Assembly (NCBI GenBank): GCA_038363925.1
Contig: JAQQWL010000016.1
Location: forward strand, 62,001 to 126,000
Direction: 5' to 3'
Source: Apiospora phragmitis
Taxonomy: Eukaryota > Ascomycota > Sordariomycetes > Amphisphaeriales > Apiosporaceae
DNA length: 64,000 nt
Below, in pieces: positions 1-11,436 of the stretch. The notes beneath the pieces are model-generated. The model did not search any database and was not told the origin of the DNA. It was given only the letters and a program-made list of their open reading frames with translations. Numbering within the stretch: the stretch's first letter is position 1; each line of letters starts with the position of its first letter. A program made the position numbers and the translations under genes.

Positions 1-1816
1 ACGGTCAAGCTCGCCAAAGACGGCCACACGAGGCTGATTCCCCAGCCGAGCGACGACGCCCATGACCCGTTGAACTGGCCCTGGGGCAAGAAACATATCA
101 TCCTGTTTATTGTTGCCTTTTCAGCTCTGCTGCCCGACTATGGGTCCGCAACGGGCAAGTTCCTCCACCAAGCCGGGCCATTTCATGTGCCTGGTTCTAG
201 CAGACAATGCTAATATGTGTACCTTCTAGGTGCCGTCACCTTGTTGCCTCAATCCAAGTATGTATATCGAAGGTAGAGACCGATCTGTTTACACAGGCAT
301 TATTAATACAAGGCCAGGGAGTGGAACATGGCCGAGGATGAGGTCAACCACTCACAAGTTGGCAATGTTTTCAGTAAGTAGCAACAAGGCCGTCCTGCCC
401 GTACCTCCCACCCTGCTGACCATGTACCCCTTTCATAGTGCTCGGAGCCGGCGGTATCTTCAGTTAGTCCACTGATCAATGTAACATATGCACAAGATGA
501 ATCTGACTGGGTTTCTTAGCCGTGATATTTAGCGCCTATTTCGGTCGCCTGCCGGTCATGTTTTACTTCTTAGTTGTTGCCCTAGCCACGGCAATCTGGT
601 GCGCAGCCGCGACGACTTTTGGTTCCTTCATGGCAGCGCGAGTCTTGAACGGGTTCTTCTCGACGGTATCGCAGGGAGGAGGGTTGATGTTCATCCAGGA
701 TATGTTCTTCTTCCACGAGAGGGCAAGAAAGATCAATCTATGGGCGTACGTCTTTCTGAGATTCACCGTATCCTGCCCGAGGCTGACTGGCTGACAACTC
801 GGTTCTTTTTCTTTTTCTCTATAAGTCCTTCTTTGTCATCAGCCCCTATCTCGGCCCTCTCCTTGCGGCCTTCATGGCGGCAGCGAAGCCGTGGCCAATT
901 CCCTTCTGGGTCTACGTGGCGGAAACCGGTCTCGCCCTAATTCTCACCATCCTGTTCGTCGAGGAGACCTTTTATGACAGACGCATATCGGAGGCAGAGC
1001 AGCCCCCTCGTGGGACCCGAGTCGGTCGTTTGTTGGGTATTGCGCAGTACAAGACGAGACACGTCCGGAACAGCTTCGCCGAAGCCTGCTTGCGCTCTAT
1101 AAAGGTTGTGATCAAGCCAACCGTGGCGATTTCTTGCATTTACTATCTCCTGGTAAGCTGGCCCGAGTTTTTCCGTATCTAGCCAAACCCAGCTCACTAC
1201 TACTTCTTCAGACGTTTGCGTGGGTTGTGGGCATCAATACCACGCTTTCCATTTTCCTCGGCCCTGTCTACGGCTTTGGGCTGAAGCAGATCGGCTTCTT
1301 CTACTTCACTCCTGTCACCGCCGTCATCCTGGGCGAGCTTGCCGGTCATTTCCTCCACGACTTTCTCGCCAAGCAGTACATCAGGACACACAAGGGCCAC
1401 TTCGAGCCCGAGGTGCGCCTGCGAGCCATCATCGTGGCTTTGCCGTTCATGCTGGTTGGCTTGGTTCTACTCGGGCAGTCCTTGCAGAACCAATGGCACT
1501 ACATGATTGCCTCTATTTCGTGGGGACTCTATGTCTTCGGTGTCATGATCACCACCGTGGCCATATCGTCGTATAATCTCGACAGCTATCCCGAGGCATG
1601 GGGGAGGTCTCCGCATGGGTCAACATGGCCAGAACACTGGGAGGCTTCATTATCAGCTACTTCCAAGTGAGATGGGCCAATGCCCGCGGCACCAAAGAGA
1701 GTTTCGGGGTACAAGCTGCCATATGTGGAGGCGCGTTCTTGCTGATTCTGCTGCTAATGTGGAAGGGAAGGAGCATGCGAATCTGGGCCGGGCCACTGAA
1801 CTTCGTCACGGTGTAA
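1..1816 (+). CDS. MFS transporter (DHA1-like), 5' partial, one frame break
   Basis: Plasma-membrane major facilitator transporter of the large fungal drug:H+ antiporter-like group; substrate unknown. The start lies outside the window: the first codons already read the cytosolic lead-in to TM1 (DPLNWPWGKKH, then LPDYGSATG). Exons that join in frame are about 1-154, 230-257, 318-373, 439-462, 520-745 (or 749), 826-1152 and 1212-1816; the donor near 746-750 is ambiguous. Later segments show the loop after TM2 (GRLPV), RVLNGF, FHERARKINLW, ISPYLGPLLAAF and a long C-terminal half with SYPEA then GEVSAWVNMARTLGG. Between those two blocks (about 1595-1602, a run of five G) the frame jumps by one base, with no room for an intron. 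The first intron appears to use a GC donor (gcaagt at 155). It ends 250 bases before the convergent Impact-domain gene. The family call is firm; intactness is not. Confidence 0.8.
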
Positions 1817-2063
1817 GAATGATCCAGGTTCCAAGGCAAGCGATGAGATTACTTGCTGCCGGTCGGACCATGCGCTAGAACCACGGCTCACGCATCCACT
1901 CGGTGTGACAACTAGTCGTATACCCCGATTCTCTCCATGACTGCCAAAGTACAGTACATGCTGTTCGAGCGGTGTCGTAGTTCAATGTACATATAATACA
2001 GAACTGACACTTCTCATAAACTCCAAACACCATGGGGTATCAATATAATATCTCGAATGCTCC

Positions 2064-3781
2064 TCATGATTCCTTCCGCCGTAAAGCAAGAATGTTAGCC
2101 AGCTTTAGGTTCCCCTTTGCACCCCAGCCTGACGGGCCGCTCTCAATTTCAGGTCGCACGGACATGTACCACCCCCAGGCTCGACGGTCCAGCTCGGATG
2201 TGCTTAAGTGGCCGGCCCAGCTACCATACAACAATCTGATCGCCCCTAATAAACAGCCGAGGTTTTCCTCTTTCTCCTCCTCGAGCGCCTTAGCCGTTTT
2301 CTTCTTGGGGGTAGATTTCCCCTGGCCCCCTTCTACCGGCTGCGCAAAGCTCTTTAGGAGGTAAGCTCTGGCGGATTTGGGGCGATGGATCGGCATTCCT
2401 ACCACGCCGGCCGAGTACGACCGCACCGACGATGTGGCGGCATTCGTCTTGCTTCTCATAGCTTCGAGATCAAGGCCCCAGACAGCTTCGCCGCTTATGC
2501 TGGCCTGCTCGCCAGTGGCCCTCAATCTCTCGGCCAGCGCTTCTTTGAGGCACGTACGTATGATGCGCCACCGATCGGGTCCCAACATGGTTCCACCGTA
2601 CCAGCGCGTCATAACGACTAACGTATCGATGGTATTAGTCTCGCGCATGATCTTGAGCATGAAGTCGCCAGATCCTCCTTCCCCATCATCAAAGGAATCC
2701 TCTCTGATGACATGAGAACCAAACATATCCGGCTTTTTAACTCGATATGCCCAAGCGTTGTGATCAGCACTTCGAAGATTTGGGATCGCGGTGAACAGAG
2801 CTTGCAGACTCGCTTGCCTTTGCGACAATGTTGCGAGCTTAGTGGCTCGGACGATGAACGTGGAGTCCTTTGATACGATTGGAGAACTCGCGGACCAGGT
2901 TTGCGAGATCAGGTCGACTGTAGTGTTCCCCTCGCTACTCTGTGACTCGCCGGCTACCACCGTAGCGGTTGATGCAGTACGTGGGAGACTTTCGGTCTTG
3001 GCCTCCTGCTCGGCATTCTCGTCCCCTTTCCATTCGTAGCCGCCTCGCTTCAGCACCGTGACCTCCCGACCCATGATACGCACCCGGGGTTGCCCGTGTC
3101 CCCATCCTTCCTCATCGGCACTGGGGCCCTTCTCGATACCTATGGAGACGGCCTTGCCCCGGGAATTGGCACTGACTACAGCCTGCGCCAGGCTCAGCCG
3201 ACTTGACGGTGGCTGTTCGGGCATGGTGTAGCGTAACAACTCGACCGCAAAGGCCAAGACCAAGGGGGCACGATTCGTCAACAAGGTTGTCGCACTGATG
3301 GTATCCTCGTCTGTCTTGACAGGAAGGGCAAGTGAGGCCTCGAAATCGGCTGGCGATAGTGGTGTGGGCCCATCTTGAGATGCCGTATCTGGGTCGGTTT
3401 TCGTGCGCTTGTTGGCGCCCTCGGTCGTTTGGGCCAGCAATTCGGCACCAGCACGCTTGCTTCCGGCGGAGACATTTGGGTTTTTGAGGCGGGCTTTGCA
3501 GGCATTGTACAGTTGTCGGGCGGCCTTCTGGTCCGGGATGGCGGATTCGATGGTGGGCAGCGTTGCTTCTGCAATGTCCTTGATGCTGTTCAATGAGCTA
3601 CTGTGAGCTTCAGGTATGTAGTATGATTGCGACAAAGCTACGATTCAGATGCAGAGGGACATATATACCTGCGGAGGTTCTGGGCCTGTAAAGCCTTGAC
3701 TCGCATCATGGCGTCTTTGATAGGGACCTTGGCTACTGTCATGAGCCGGAGCAGCTCTTGTAGATCCTGTTGCGACGCCAT
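2064..3781 (-). CDS. Impact/UPF0029-domain protein
   Basis: Two exons: 3781-3669 (37 codons plus two bases, beginning MASQQDLQELLRLM) and 3600-2064, joined by a 68-nt GT-AG intron. Only the acceptor at 3602-3601 keeps the frame. Predicted protein 549 aa. The recognisable part is the Impact N-terminal (UPF0029) domain around residues 285-355, with the signature TRWYGGTMLGPDRWRII. The rest is fungal-specific: a helical N-terminus, a Lys/Glu/Ser-rich middle and a Lys-rich stretch (STPKKKTAKALEEEKEE) near the C-terminus. In Yih1/IMPACT the same fold follows an RWD domain and restrains Gcn2; I see no RWD here, so a role in amino-acid starvation signalling should not be assumed. The 3' end converges on the MFS gene; the 5' end faces the AT-rich island, whose edge is 300 bases away. 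Confidence 0.78.
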
Positions 3782-4011
3782 TGTAGATTACGGACACAAC
3801 AATCAGCTCGTTCGAGGAAATGAACGACAATATGTGAATGGTACGACGCCGGCGCTCCAAGACGGCGACTGAAGTTGCGACATTAGATGGGAGAAAGCGT
3901 TAAGGAGTGTAGTTTGCGGTCGGAGTCGCGTCTCGTTTGGGGTCGGCAATGCGTCATCGGGAACTGTAGGGAGATGGGAGATGGTGGATGGATCAAGCAA
4001 TAGCGCGGGAA

Positions 4012-4023
4012 GGGGGGGGGGGG
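4012..4023. repeat. Homopolymer G tract (12 G)
   Basis: Twelve consecutive G on the plus strand, between the 5' end of the Impact-domain gene and the left edge of the AT-rich island. A 16-base C tract sits in the matching position outside the right edge. Length is likely uncertain in any assembly. Confidence 0.9.
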
Positions 4024-4282
4024 TGGGCGGGTAGAAGAATGGTCTCTGGAATCCTCTTACTAATTGGTCACCCTAATCGAGCAAGTTGACCGTCACCCTA
4101 GTTAGACAGCGTCTCTATAATGTTTATATTTTTATATTAATTATAAGGCTTAACGTGGTTTATTATTAAGCGGATTATATTATTTTTTAAACTATTTTTT
4201 TAACTTTTTATTATTTTTATATAAATTAATTTATTTATAATATAGTTTATTATTAAATCGATTATATTATTAATATAATAAA

Positions 4283-4580
4283 TATTATTTAAGTTTTAAA
4301 GAAACTTAATAAAACGTATTAAAGTTTATATTAATAATATAAGAAAGTATTTAAATATATAATAAAAGTAACGCTTTTATTAATATAATATATAATAGTT
4401 AAGTCGTAATATAATAATAAATAATTAAGTAAAAATATTTATATAATAAAGTTATTAAAGTTTATTTAATAAGTAAAGATTAATATTTAAATTAATTATT
4501 AAAGTAAAGAATATTTATTTAAAATATATAAAAAATATTCGTCGTTATATATTTAATCTTTTTTTTTATTAATTATACTT
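4283..4580 (+). repeat. Truncated extra LTR copy (5' part only)
   Basis: This stretch aligns with the first about 300 bases of the LTR at 4642: the words taatattaagttttaaa-like lead, tttatattaataatataa, agtatttaaa, attaatataatatataata and ttcgtcgttatatatttaatc occur in the same order and spacing. Similarity fades around 4560-4580, before the GC-richer middle of the LTR. It is the most heavily AT-converted of the copies. It is either a truncated solo LTR or the remnant of an older insertion that the full element landed beside. Confidence 0.7.
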
Positions 4581-4641
4581 AATATTATTTAATAATTACG
4601 TTTAAGTTATTTAATATTATTTAATTAAATTATATATAACT

Positions 4642-5285
4642 AACGTTATTTAAGTTTTAAAAAAAACTTAATAAAATATACTAAGGTTTATATTAATAAT
4701 ATAAAAGAGTATTTAAACGTGTAATAAAAGTCCGCCTTTATTAATATAATATATAATAATTATAAAAACAAAAGTAATTAAAGTGCGTAAATTTAAAAAA
4801 GGGTTTATAATAGTTTTATTAAAACTATTTACTTTATTAATAAATTAAGATTAATACTTAAATTAATTACTAAAATAAAGCGTATTTATATAAAATATAT
4901 AAAGAATTATTCGTCGTTATATATCTAATCGTTCCTTTACTAATCTACGCCGGATCACTAAGAGCGTCGTGATCCTATAGCTCCTTATCTTATCGGCACG
5001 TGACTCCGTTCTGTCTATCTAACCTATACTAGCTGTTTCTACCCGTCTATTCTTATTTATCCATCCTGTGCCATCCTTTAGGTACTACCCTAGGTTAGCC
5101 GTATACGTTTATCGTCGTGGTATCAGTTATTATAATTAATATAGTAAACTTTTATTATCGTAAGTAGAGTTATAAACGCTAATTAATAGAGTTAATAATC
5201 GTTTATTAATTTATAAGCGCTTCGAGTTATTTTAGTTCTATTTTAAGGGTGAGTATTAGCCGCGTCGTTAAGTTAAGTCGTAATA
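4642..5285 (+). repeat. Left LTR of chromovirus
   Basis: About 644 bases that match 9364-10039 over the whole length, from aacgttattt to gttaagtcgtaata. The end corresponds to gtcgtaaca in the right copy, so a C-to-T change explains the difference. The middle (about 4945-5125) keeps ordinary base composition, including CACGTG at 4998, and a perfect 7-bp inverted repeat, GGATCAC/GTGATCC (4952-4958 and 4969-4975), around a 10-nt loop. Exact termini and target-site duplication cannot be fixed by eye because flanking AT-rich sequence is ambiguous. Confidence 0.85.
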
Positions 5286-8200
5286 CGTAAGACTTAAAAA
5301 GGAGCGTAACGAGCTCTTAATTAAATAAATATTAAAATAAATATTTTACGATATTAATAAACTACGTAAAAAAGTACGCCTCTTTTATATTACCGTTAAT
5401 ATTATTTAAACCTTTATTATATTTAAAAAGAGAATAAAGATTAATGTACTTATATTTTTTAATAAGACGAGCGAGAACCTTTAAAGATTTCTCGTTTAAG
5501 TTAAAGCTTATTAGCGATTTTATAAAAAGATATTTTAAAACGTTACGTAAAGAGTCGTTTACGCCGCCTTCTTTTTTATTAAAAAAAGCGCTCGTTTAAT
5601 TCGAACCTTTTTTAAATAAACTTATAAAAAACGATTAATAAATCGAGCTATACTAAGTAAAAGTATAACGGATTAAACGCCGCCGAATATTAAAAAACGA
5701 TATTAAACGAATTAAAAAAAGTCTTTATATTAAATAATAATTAATTAAAATATTTATAAATATATTATATTATTAATAAATATAAAAAAAGTTTTTATTT
5801 AACTCGTTACTTAATAACGAAACGTAAAGAAAATATATTTTATTACGAATCGTTAATTTCTTTAAGCTTAAATAAAAGGAGAAAAACGTTTTATATCGAC
5901 TTAAAACCGTTAATAAAGGATTTATAACTTATAAAAATAAAAAAGTACGAAAAAAAGTCGCGAACCTTCTAATCGATATTAAAAAACGTTATAAACGAAT
6001 TACATATAATATTACGAACGTCGTAAAATACGATATAATTTTAAAAATATCTTAATTATAAGTAAATAATTTTAAAATTAATTAAAAAATAAGTTAATTA
6101 TAATAAAATATATTAAGAAAAGGTTTAATTAATAAATAACGGTTTAAAACGCGACATTTTAATAAACTTAAAGTATTTAAAGTATATATTATTATTTAAA
6201 AACCTAAGCCGAACGTTATAATAATTATATTAAAAAAGTACCGGTAATTCGAAGCCCTTTTTAATAAGAAATTAAAAATAGGCTTACCGCCTTACACACG
6301 GTAAGATTACGAGATACTTTTAAAAAAAGGAAAGGAACTTTTTTTATATTAATTTATAAGCTTAACTAAGAGTACGAATAAGTTTTAAAAAAATATATTA
6401 CGGAAAACCTCGAAAAAAGAGTTATATAACCATTTATATTATTAACGAGCTTCTTTATCCTTTTTAAACTAAAAACGAGTAAAAATTAAAAACCTAAATA
6501 GCGTATATATATTAATTACCGAAAACTTAATAAGATTATTATTAAGAACCGGTACCCTTTTTTCTTAATTAATAACTTACGAAATAAGTTATTATATATT
6601 AAATTCTTTTTAATATTTAACCTTTTTAATATATATAATTTAATTTATATTAAAAAAAAAGAATAAAAAACCGCGTTTTATATTAAATACGGTTATTTTA
6701 AATATTAAGTTATGCCGTTTAATTTAATTAATACGTTAACTAGTTTTTAAATCATAATTAATTATATCTTACGCGAATACTTTAATAAGTTCGTTATAAT
6801 GTACCTCGACGATATTTTAATTTATTTCGAAAACGAGGAGTAATATAAAAAATATATAAAGCTAAAACTTTAAAAGCCATAAAACGTTAACTTATTAATT
6901 AATTTTAAAAAAGCGAATTCTATTAATAATTAATTATATTCGTAAAATACGTAATATCCTCTAGAGAAATCCGGATAAAACCTTCGAAAGTTTTAATAAT
7001 TAAAGGATAGCCTACGCTTATAAGCGTTATAAAAATTAAATCCTTTTTAAAACTAGCTAATTATTATTATATTTTCGTCCCCGGATTTAATAAAATAGTA
7101 ATACTTTTAATAAACTTAACGAAAAAAGAAGCTAAAGCTCTTTACGCTATAAAAGAACGTATCTTTAATAAATTAATACTTCGTATAATAAACCCCGTAA
7201 AAAATTTTAAGGTTAAGACCGATATATCGAATTATATAATTAAAAGATAACTAAGCTAACGAAACGATAATAAAACATCGCACCTTATTATATTCTTTTT
7301 TAAAAAATTAAATAAACTAGAGCTTAATTATTAAATCTATAATAAAGAGTTAATAGCTATTATTAAAACTTACGAAAAATAAAAGTATTATTTTAACGAA
7401 ATAATAAAACTAATAAAGGTTTATATCGATTATAAAAACCTTATAACGTTTATTATTATTAAAAAGCTAAATAAATAATAAATATAATAGTTTAAATTTT
7501 TAACGATATTTAACCTTAGTATTATTTATTAAAAAAGTAACGAGAATAGTCGCGTTAACGTATTAAGCCGATGACTAAACTATTACGAAGAAATCTTATT
7601 TAAAATACGAATTATTTTAATATATAATTAAAACGATAACTTTACGCTATTATAATAATTAAAAATTACGAACCGCGTTTAATATAATAACGACTAATTT
7701 ATTAAGTTTAAATAATTTAATCGAACCCTTAATTTTATTAATTATATTAAGGAATACTTTAAAAACCGCCAAGGCTTTATTTCTTACTAAAATAAGATCT
7801 ATATCTTTAAGTAGTACCGTAAAAACTTTATTAAAGAATTCTACAAATACCTCGTATATAAATACTAAAGAGTATTTAAAACTTAAAAATAAATTATTAA
7901 GTAATTCGATTATAAAAACCTTAACTTAATTATAATTAAAATAATTAACGAATATCACCTTTATAATAAAGTTAAGGCCGTTAAATACCGATTATATAAT
8001 GAATTATAACTAATCTCACCGTTAAATAAAGCGTAAAAAATAATCGTATTTAACTTCGTAATTAAGCTACCTTTATTTAAAGAACCTTTAACTAAAGTCA
8101 ATTACGACAACATCTTAATAATTACGATTAAACTTACGAAATATACCTACTTTTTATTATATAAAGAATTTAACGATATTAGCGACTTAGCTTATACGTT

Positions 8201-9363
8201 CCTTCGAATAATCGTTAGTTAATATAAGCTACTCGAAACGATTATCTCTAATCGAAATAAGCTATTTATCGTTAAATTTTAAAAATCGCTTATAACGTAA
8301 CTCGGCGTTAAATATAAATTATTTACGACTTATATTATCTATAAATAAATAAATAACTCGAGGGGATAAATTAAATATTAAAATAATATCTACGTTATTA
8401 TATTAATAATAAATAAAATAATTAAATATAATTACTATTTATAATATAATTCGTTTATAATAACGTAAATAATAAAGTTATATATATTTTATTATTTAGA
8501 ATAAATTATAAATATAACCCGGAAATTATTAAGAAACCTTTAAAAAGAAAACTAATACTTATCGCGACTATATAAATTAAAAAATTAAAAGAATTATAAA
8601 TAATATTATAATAAAACCTCGCCTTTTTTTAAAAACGAATAAAGAAGTACGCCGATTAAGTAAAGTTAAAAGGACCGATTTTTAAAAAAGGAGAAAACGT
8701 TTACTTCTTTTAATAAAATATTAAAACTAAACGACTTAACGAAAAACTAGACTTTAAAAAGATCGGATTATTTAAAATCGTAAAAGTTATTTTAAAAACT
8801 AATTATTAATTATTATTACTTAAAATAATACGGATATACCTTTTATTTTATATTTTATTATTTAAACTAGCGGCTAATAACGCCCTAATCGATATATAAT
8901 TAAAAGTTGAAACGAATTAATAGAAATACGAAATCGAAAAAATTACCGGTAAACGAAGAACTAAGCGAGGCCTTTAATACTTCGTTTAATAAAAGAGGTA
9001 TTTATTAAAAAATAATACTTAAAAACTTAAAAAATATTTAAAAAACGTTGCTAAAGAACTACGGATATTTAAATAATAACTTTAAAGACCGGATTAAAAG
9101 AAAAGTTCGTTACGTTTTAATTAATAACGCTAAAACTATTATAATTTTAAATAACGAGAGCGGCCTTCGATTTTTTTTATTCTTACTTTTTTAATTCGTT
9201 TAAAGAACGAAAACCCCGCTATATTAACTTTATACCTTAAGTACGAGCTATCTCCTTTTATTTCTAGAGGCGAATTAAGCGAGTAATAGCTTTAATTATT
9301 TCTTTTTAATAACGTTTTTAAAGCTTAAAGAAGCGCTTTTTAATAATAGCCTCTTTTATAATA
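5286..9363 (+). mobile_element. Ty3/gypsy chromovirus internal region, RIP-degraded
   Basis: About 4.1 kb between the LTRs, in plus orientation. Fragments readable across stop codons follow Ty3/gypsy order. Reverse transcriptase: MPFNLINTLTSF-stop at 6714 (family form MPFGLTNAPATFQ) and FVIMYLDDILIY at 6790-6826. RNase H: TDISNYIIKR-stop-LS at 7218. Integrase: DNILIITIKLTKYTYFLLY at 8106, then SNRNKLFIVKF (family SDRD-KLFTSKFW) and LGVKYKLFTTY near 8245-8330. At the C-terminus, from about 8931, YEIEKITGKRRTKRG resembles the opening of a chromodomain, marking a chromovirus. Many family Gln codons appear as TAA and Gly as Asn, the changes expected of C-to-T and G-to-A mutation. Gag and protease could not be recognised. 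The element cannot encode protein. Confidence 0.85.
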
Positions 9364-10039
9364 AACGTTATCTAAGTTTTAGAAAAAACCTAATAAAATA
9401 TATTAAGGTTTATATTAATAATACGAAAAAGTATTTAAACGTGTAATAAAGGTCCGCCTTTATTAATATAATATATAATAGCCGTAAGAATAAAAGTAAT
9501 TAAAGTATATAAATTAAAAAAAATTTATAATAGTTTTATTAAAGCTGTTTACTTTATTAATAAATTAAGATTAATACTTAAATTAATTACTAAAGTAAAG
9601 AGTATTTATTTAAAATATATAAGGAATCGTTCGTCGTTATATATTTAATCCCTCTTTAATTAATCTACGCTAGATCGCTAGGAGCGTTGTGATCCTATAG
9701 CTCTGGGATCATTAGGAGCGTCGTGGTCCTATAGCTCTTTATTTTATCGGCACGTGACTCCGTTTTATTTATTTAACTTATACTAGCTATTTCCGCCCGT
9801 TTACTCCTACTTATCTATCCTGTGCTATCCTCCGGGTACTATCCTAGGTCGGCCGTGTACGTTTATCGTCGTGGTGTCGGTTATTATAATTAATATAATA
9901 AACTCTTACTATTATAAATAAGGTTATAAATATTAATTAATAAGGTTAATAACCGTTTATTAGTTCGTAGGCGCTTTAAGTTATCTTAGTTTCGTTTCGA
10001 GGGTAAGTATTAACTACGTTATTAAGTTAAGTCGTAACA
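9364..10039 (+). repeat. Right LTR of chromovirus
   Basis: About 676 bases matching the left LTR. It is some 32 bases longer because the hairpin-containing segment is present twice: gatcgctaggagcgttgtg followed by gatcattaggagcgtcgtg, each ending in tcctatagctc. The ordinary-composition middle again carries CACGTG (9750). The copy ends gtcgtaaca at 10031-10039, after which LTR similarity stops. The two LTRs differ mainly by transitions, consistent with separate RIP exposure. Confidence 0.85.
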
Positions 10040-10894
10040 TCTTTACGCTTTAAGCGATAATGTTTCTTTTAAATCTTTTATAATAAAAAAAACCCCTTAT
10101 ATTACTATAAAACTACCCGGTATAAGTATATTTTTAATACTTATTAATACCTTTTATTATTATATATTTTTATTTTTTTTAAAAATAATAAAAAGAACGA
10201 TATAATTTCGAAGCTAAAATCGTTAAAAAAAATAAAATCATAACGTTAAGCGGTAAAGCTTTTAATCTTAGACCGCGACTTTTTAATACGATTAAATATT
10301 ATAATAAGTATATATTATGAAAATAAAAAAAAGAAGTTATAAATTCTCGAGATAATAAAAAAACTATAAATATTTATAACAATTAACCGCTTTAAAAATA
10401 AAAATTTAAAAAAGAGAAATAAAATTACGACTTAATTTAATTATATAACCAAGGCTTATTTATAATACGGCGTTATAATAACTCGAGGTATATACGAAAC
10501 TTAATATTAACGCTTATAACTTATTAATAATAACGGACTTATTTATTAAGGTCACGACGAATAGACCGATTAGGGTAAATAAATCGAAATAAGCAATTCT
10601 AGATAAATAGACTTAAATAGATAAGCTAAGCTAAACGACCGACCCTAGTTACGTAATAATAAAATATAAGACGCAGCTTAATAAGGAAGCTTTAAATAAC
10701 TTAATAATATTTAAGCGAGTAATATTAATTATAACTAATTAAACTTAATAATACTTACTCGATTATTATTAAATAACGTTAAGTAAAGTTATTAAAAAAA
10801 AGATTAAGTATATAATAATAAAAAATCCTTATATATTTTATATAAATATTTTTATTAAACTACTTTTATTATTACCTTACGAATTAAATATTAT
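10040..10894. other. Unassigned RIP-like AT-rich block
   Basis: Lies between the right LTR and the inverted LTR piece. It is AT-rich with the same mutation style, but I could not align it to the element's LTR or to any pol motif. A subsegment near 10545-10690 keeps more ordinary words (gaccgattagggtaaataaa, gacgcagcttaataaggaag). It may be the interior of a second element, consistent with the inverted LTR piece that follows, or older repeat debris. No protein homology could be read. Confidence 0.5.
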
Positions 10895-11025
10895 TACCTA
10901 TTATATTAATAGGGCGTTTCTTTTATTACACGTTTAAATACTTTTTTATATTATTAATATATACCTAAGTATATATTTTACTAAGTTTTTTTCGAGACTC
11001 GAATAACGTTTATTATAAAATAACT
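10895..11025 (-). repeat. Inverted LTR fragment
   Basis: Read on the minus strand this matches the beginning of the LTRs: aacgttattcgag, aaaacttagtaaaatata, tatattaataatataaaa, agtatttaaacgtgtaataaaag in order. Outside the LTR start it also shares tttataataaacgttat with the junction just before the right LTR (9352-9368), so the piece seems to include the last internal bases plus the start of a 3' LTR. It represents a second, oppositely oriented copy, truncated after roughly 115 bases of LTR. Confidence 0.65.
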
Positions 11026-11436
11026 TAAGAAACGTTATATATTCTCGTAGTAGCTTTTTAATTAATTCGATTTAAACCTTCTCGCATTATTTAAATTATT
11101 AAAATAATATAATCTTTTTTTAATTAAATTAATCTTATAATTATAAAAATATTATATATTAAAGTTTAATTATATAAATCGAAAAAAAGTAACCGACTTA
11201 ATAATATAATTAATTTAATAATAAACTATATTAATAATAAATTATATTATATTAATTATTATTTATTATATTTAATTAATAACGTTATTTTTATAAATTA
11301 CTTTAATTTTTTTAAAAAAAAAGTATAATATCTATTATATATTACTTATATATAAACGATATTTTCGCTTACTTATTCTTAAAATAAATATAAAAACTAA
11401 ACGTGGTGTTTAGCCCTTATAAGTATGCCGGTGACC

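Larger units (their letters stand above)
4080..11405. repeat. AT-rich, RIP-mutated repeat island
   Basis: Composition changes abruptly at both edges from ordinary coding GC content to strongly AT-rich sequence dominated by TA, AAT and TTA words. By eye CpA and TpG are scarce through most of it while CpG survives, as expected from repeat-induced point mutation (C to T preferentially at CpA). The island holds a recognisable retrotransposon with two long terminal repeats, extra LTR pieces in both orientations and unassigned sequence. No intact reading frame survives: stop codons fall throughout the pol homology. Such islands are usually methylated heterochromatin in RIP-competent fungi. The nearest genes on both sides (Impact-domain, OMS1-like) are not AT-shifted. 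Confidence 0.92.

Noticed and set aside
4283..11025. CRISPR-like or satellite array in the AT-rich island
   Set aside because: The repeated words belong to LTR copies hundreds of bases long, not to regular short repeats with spacers.
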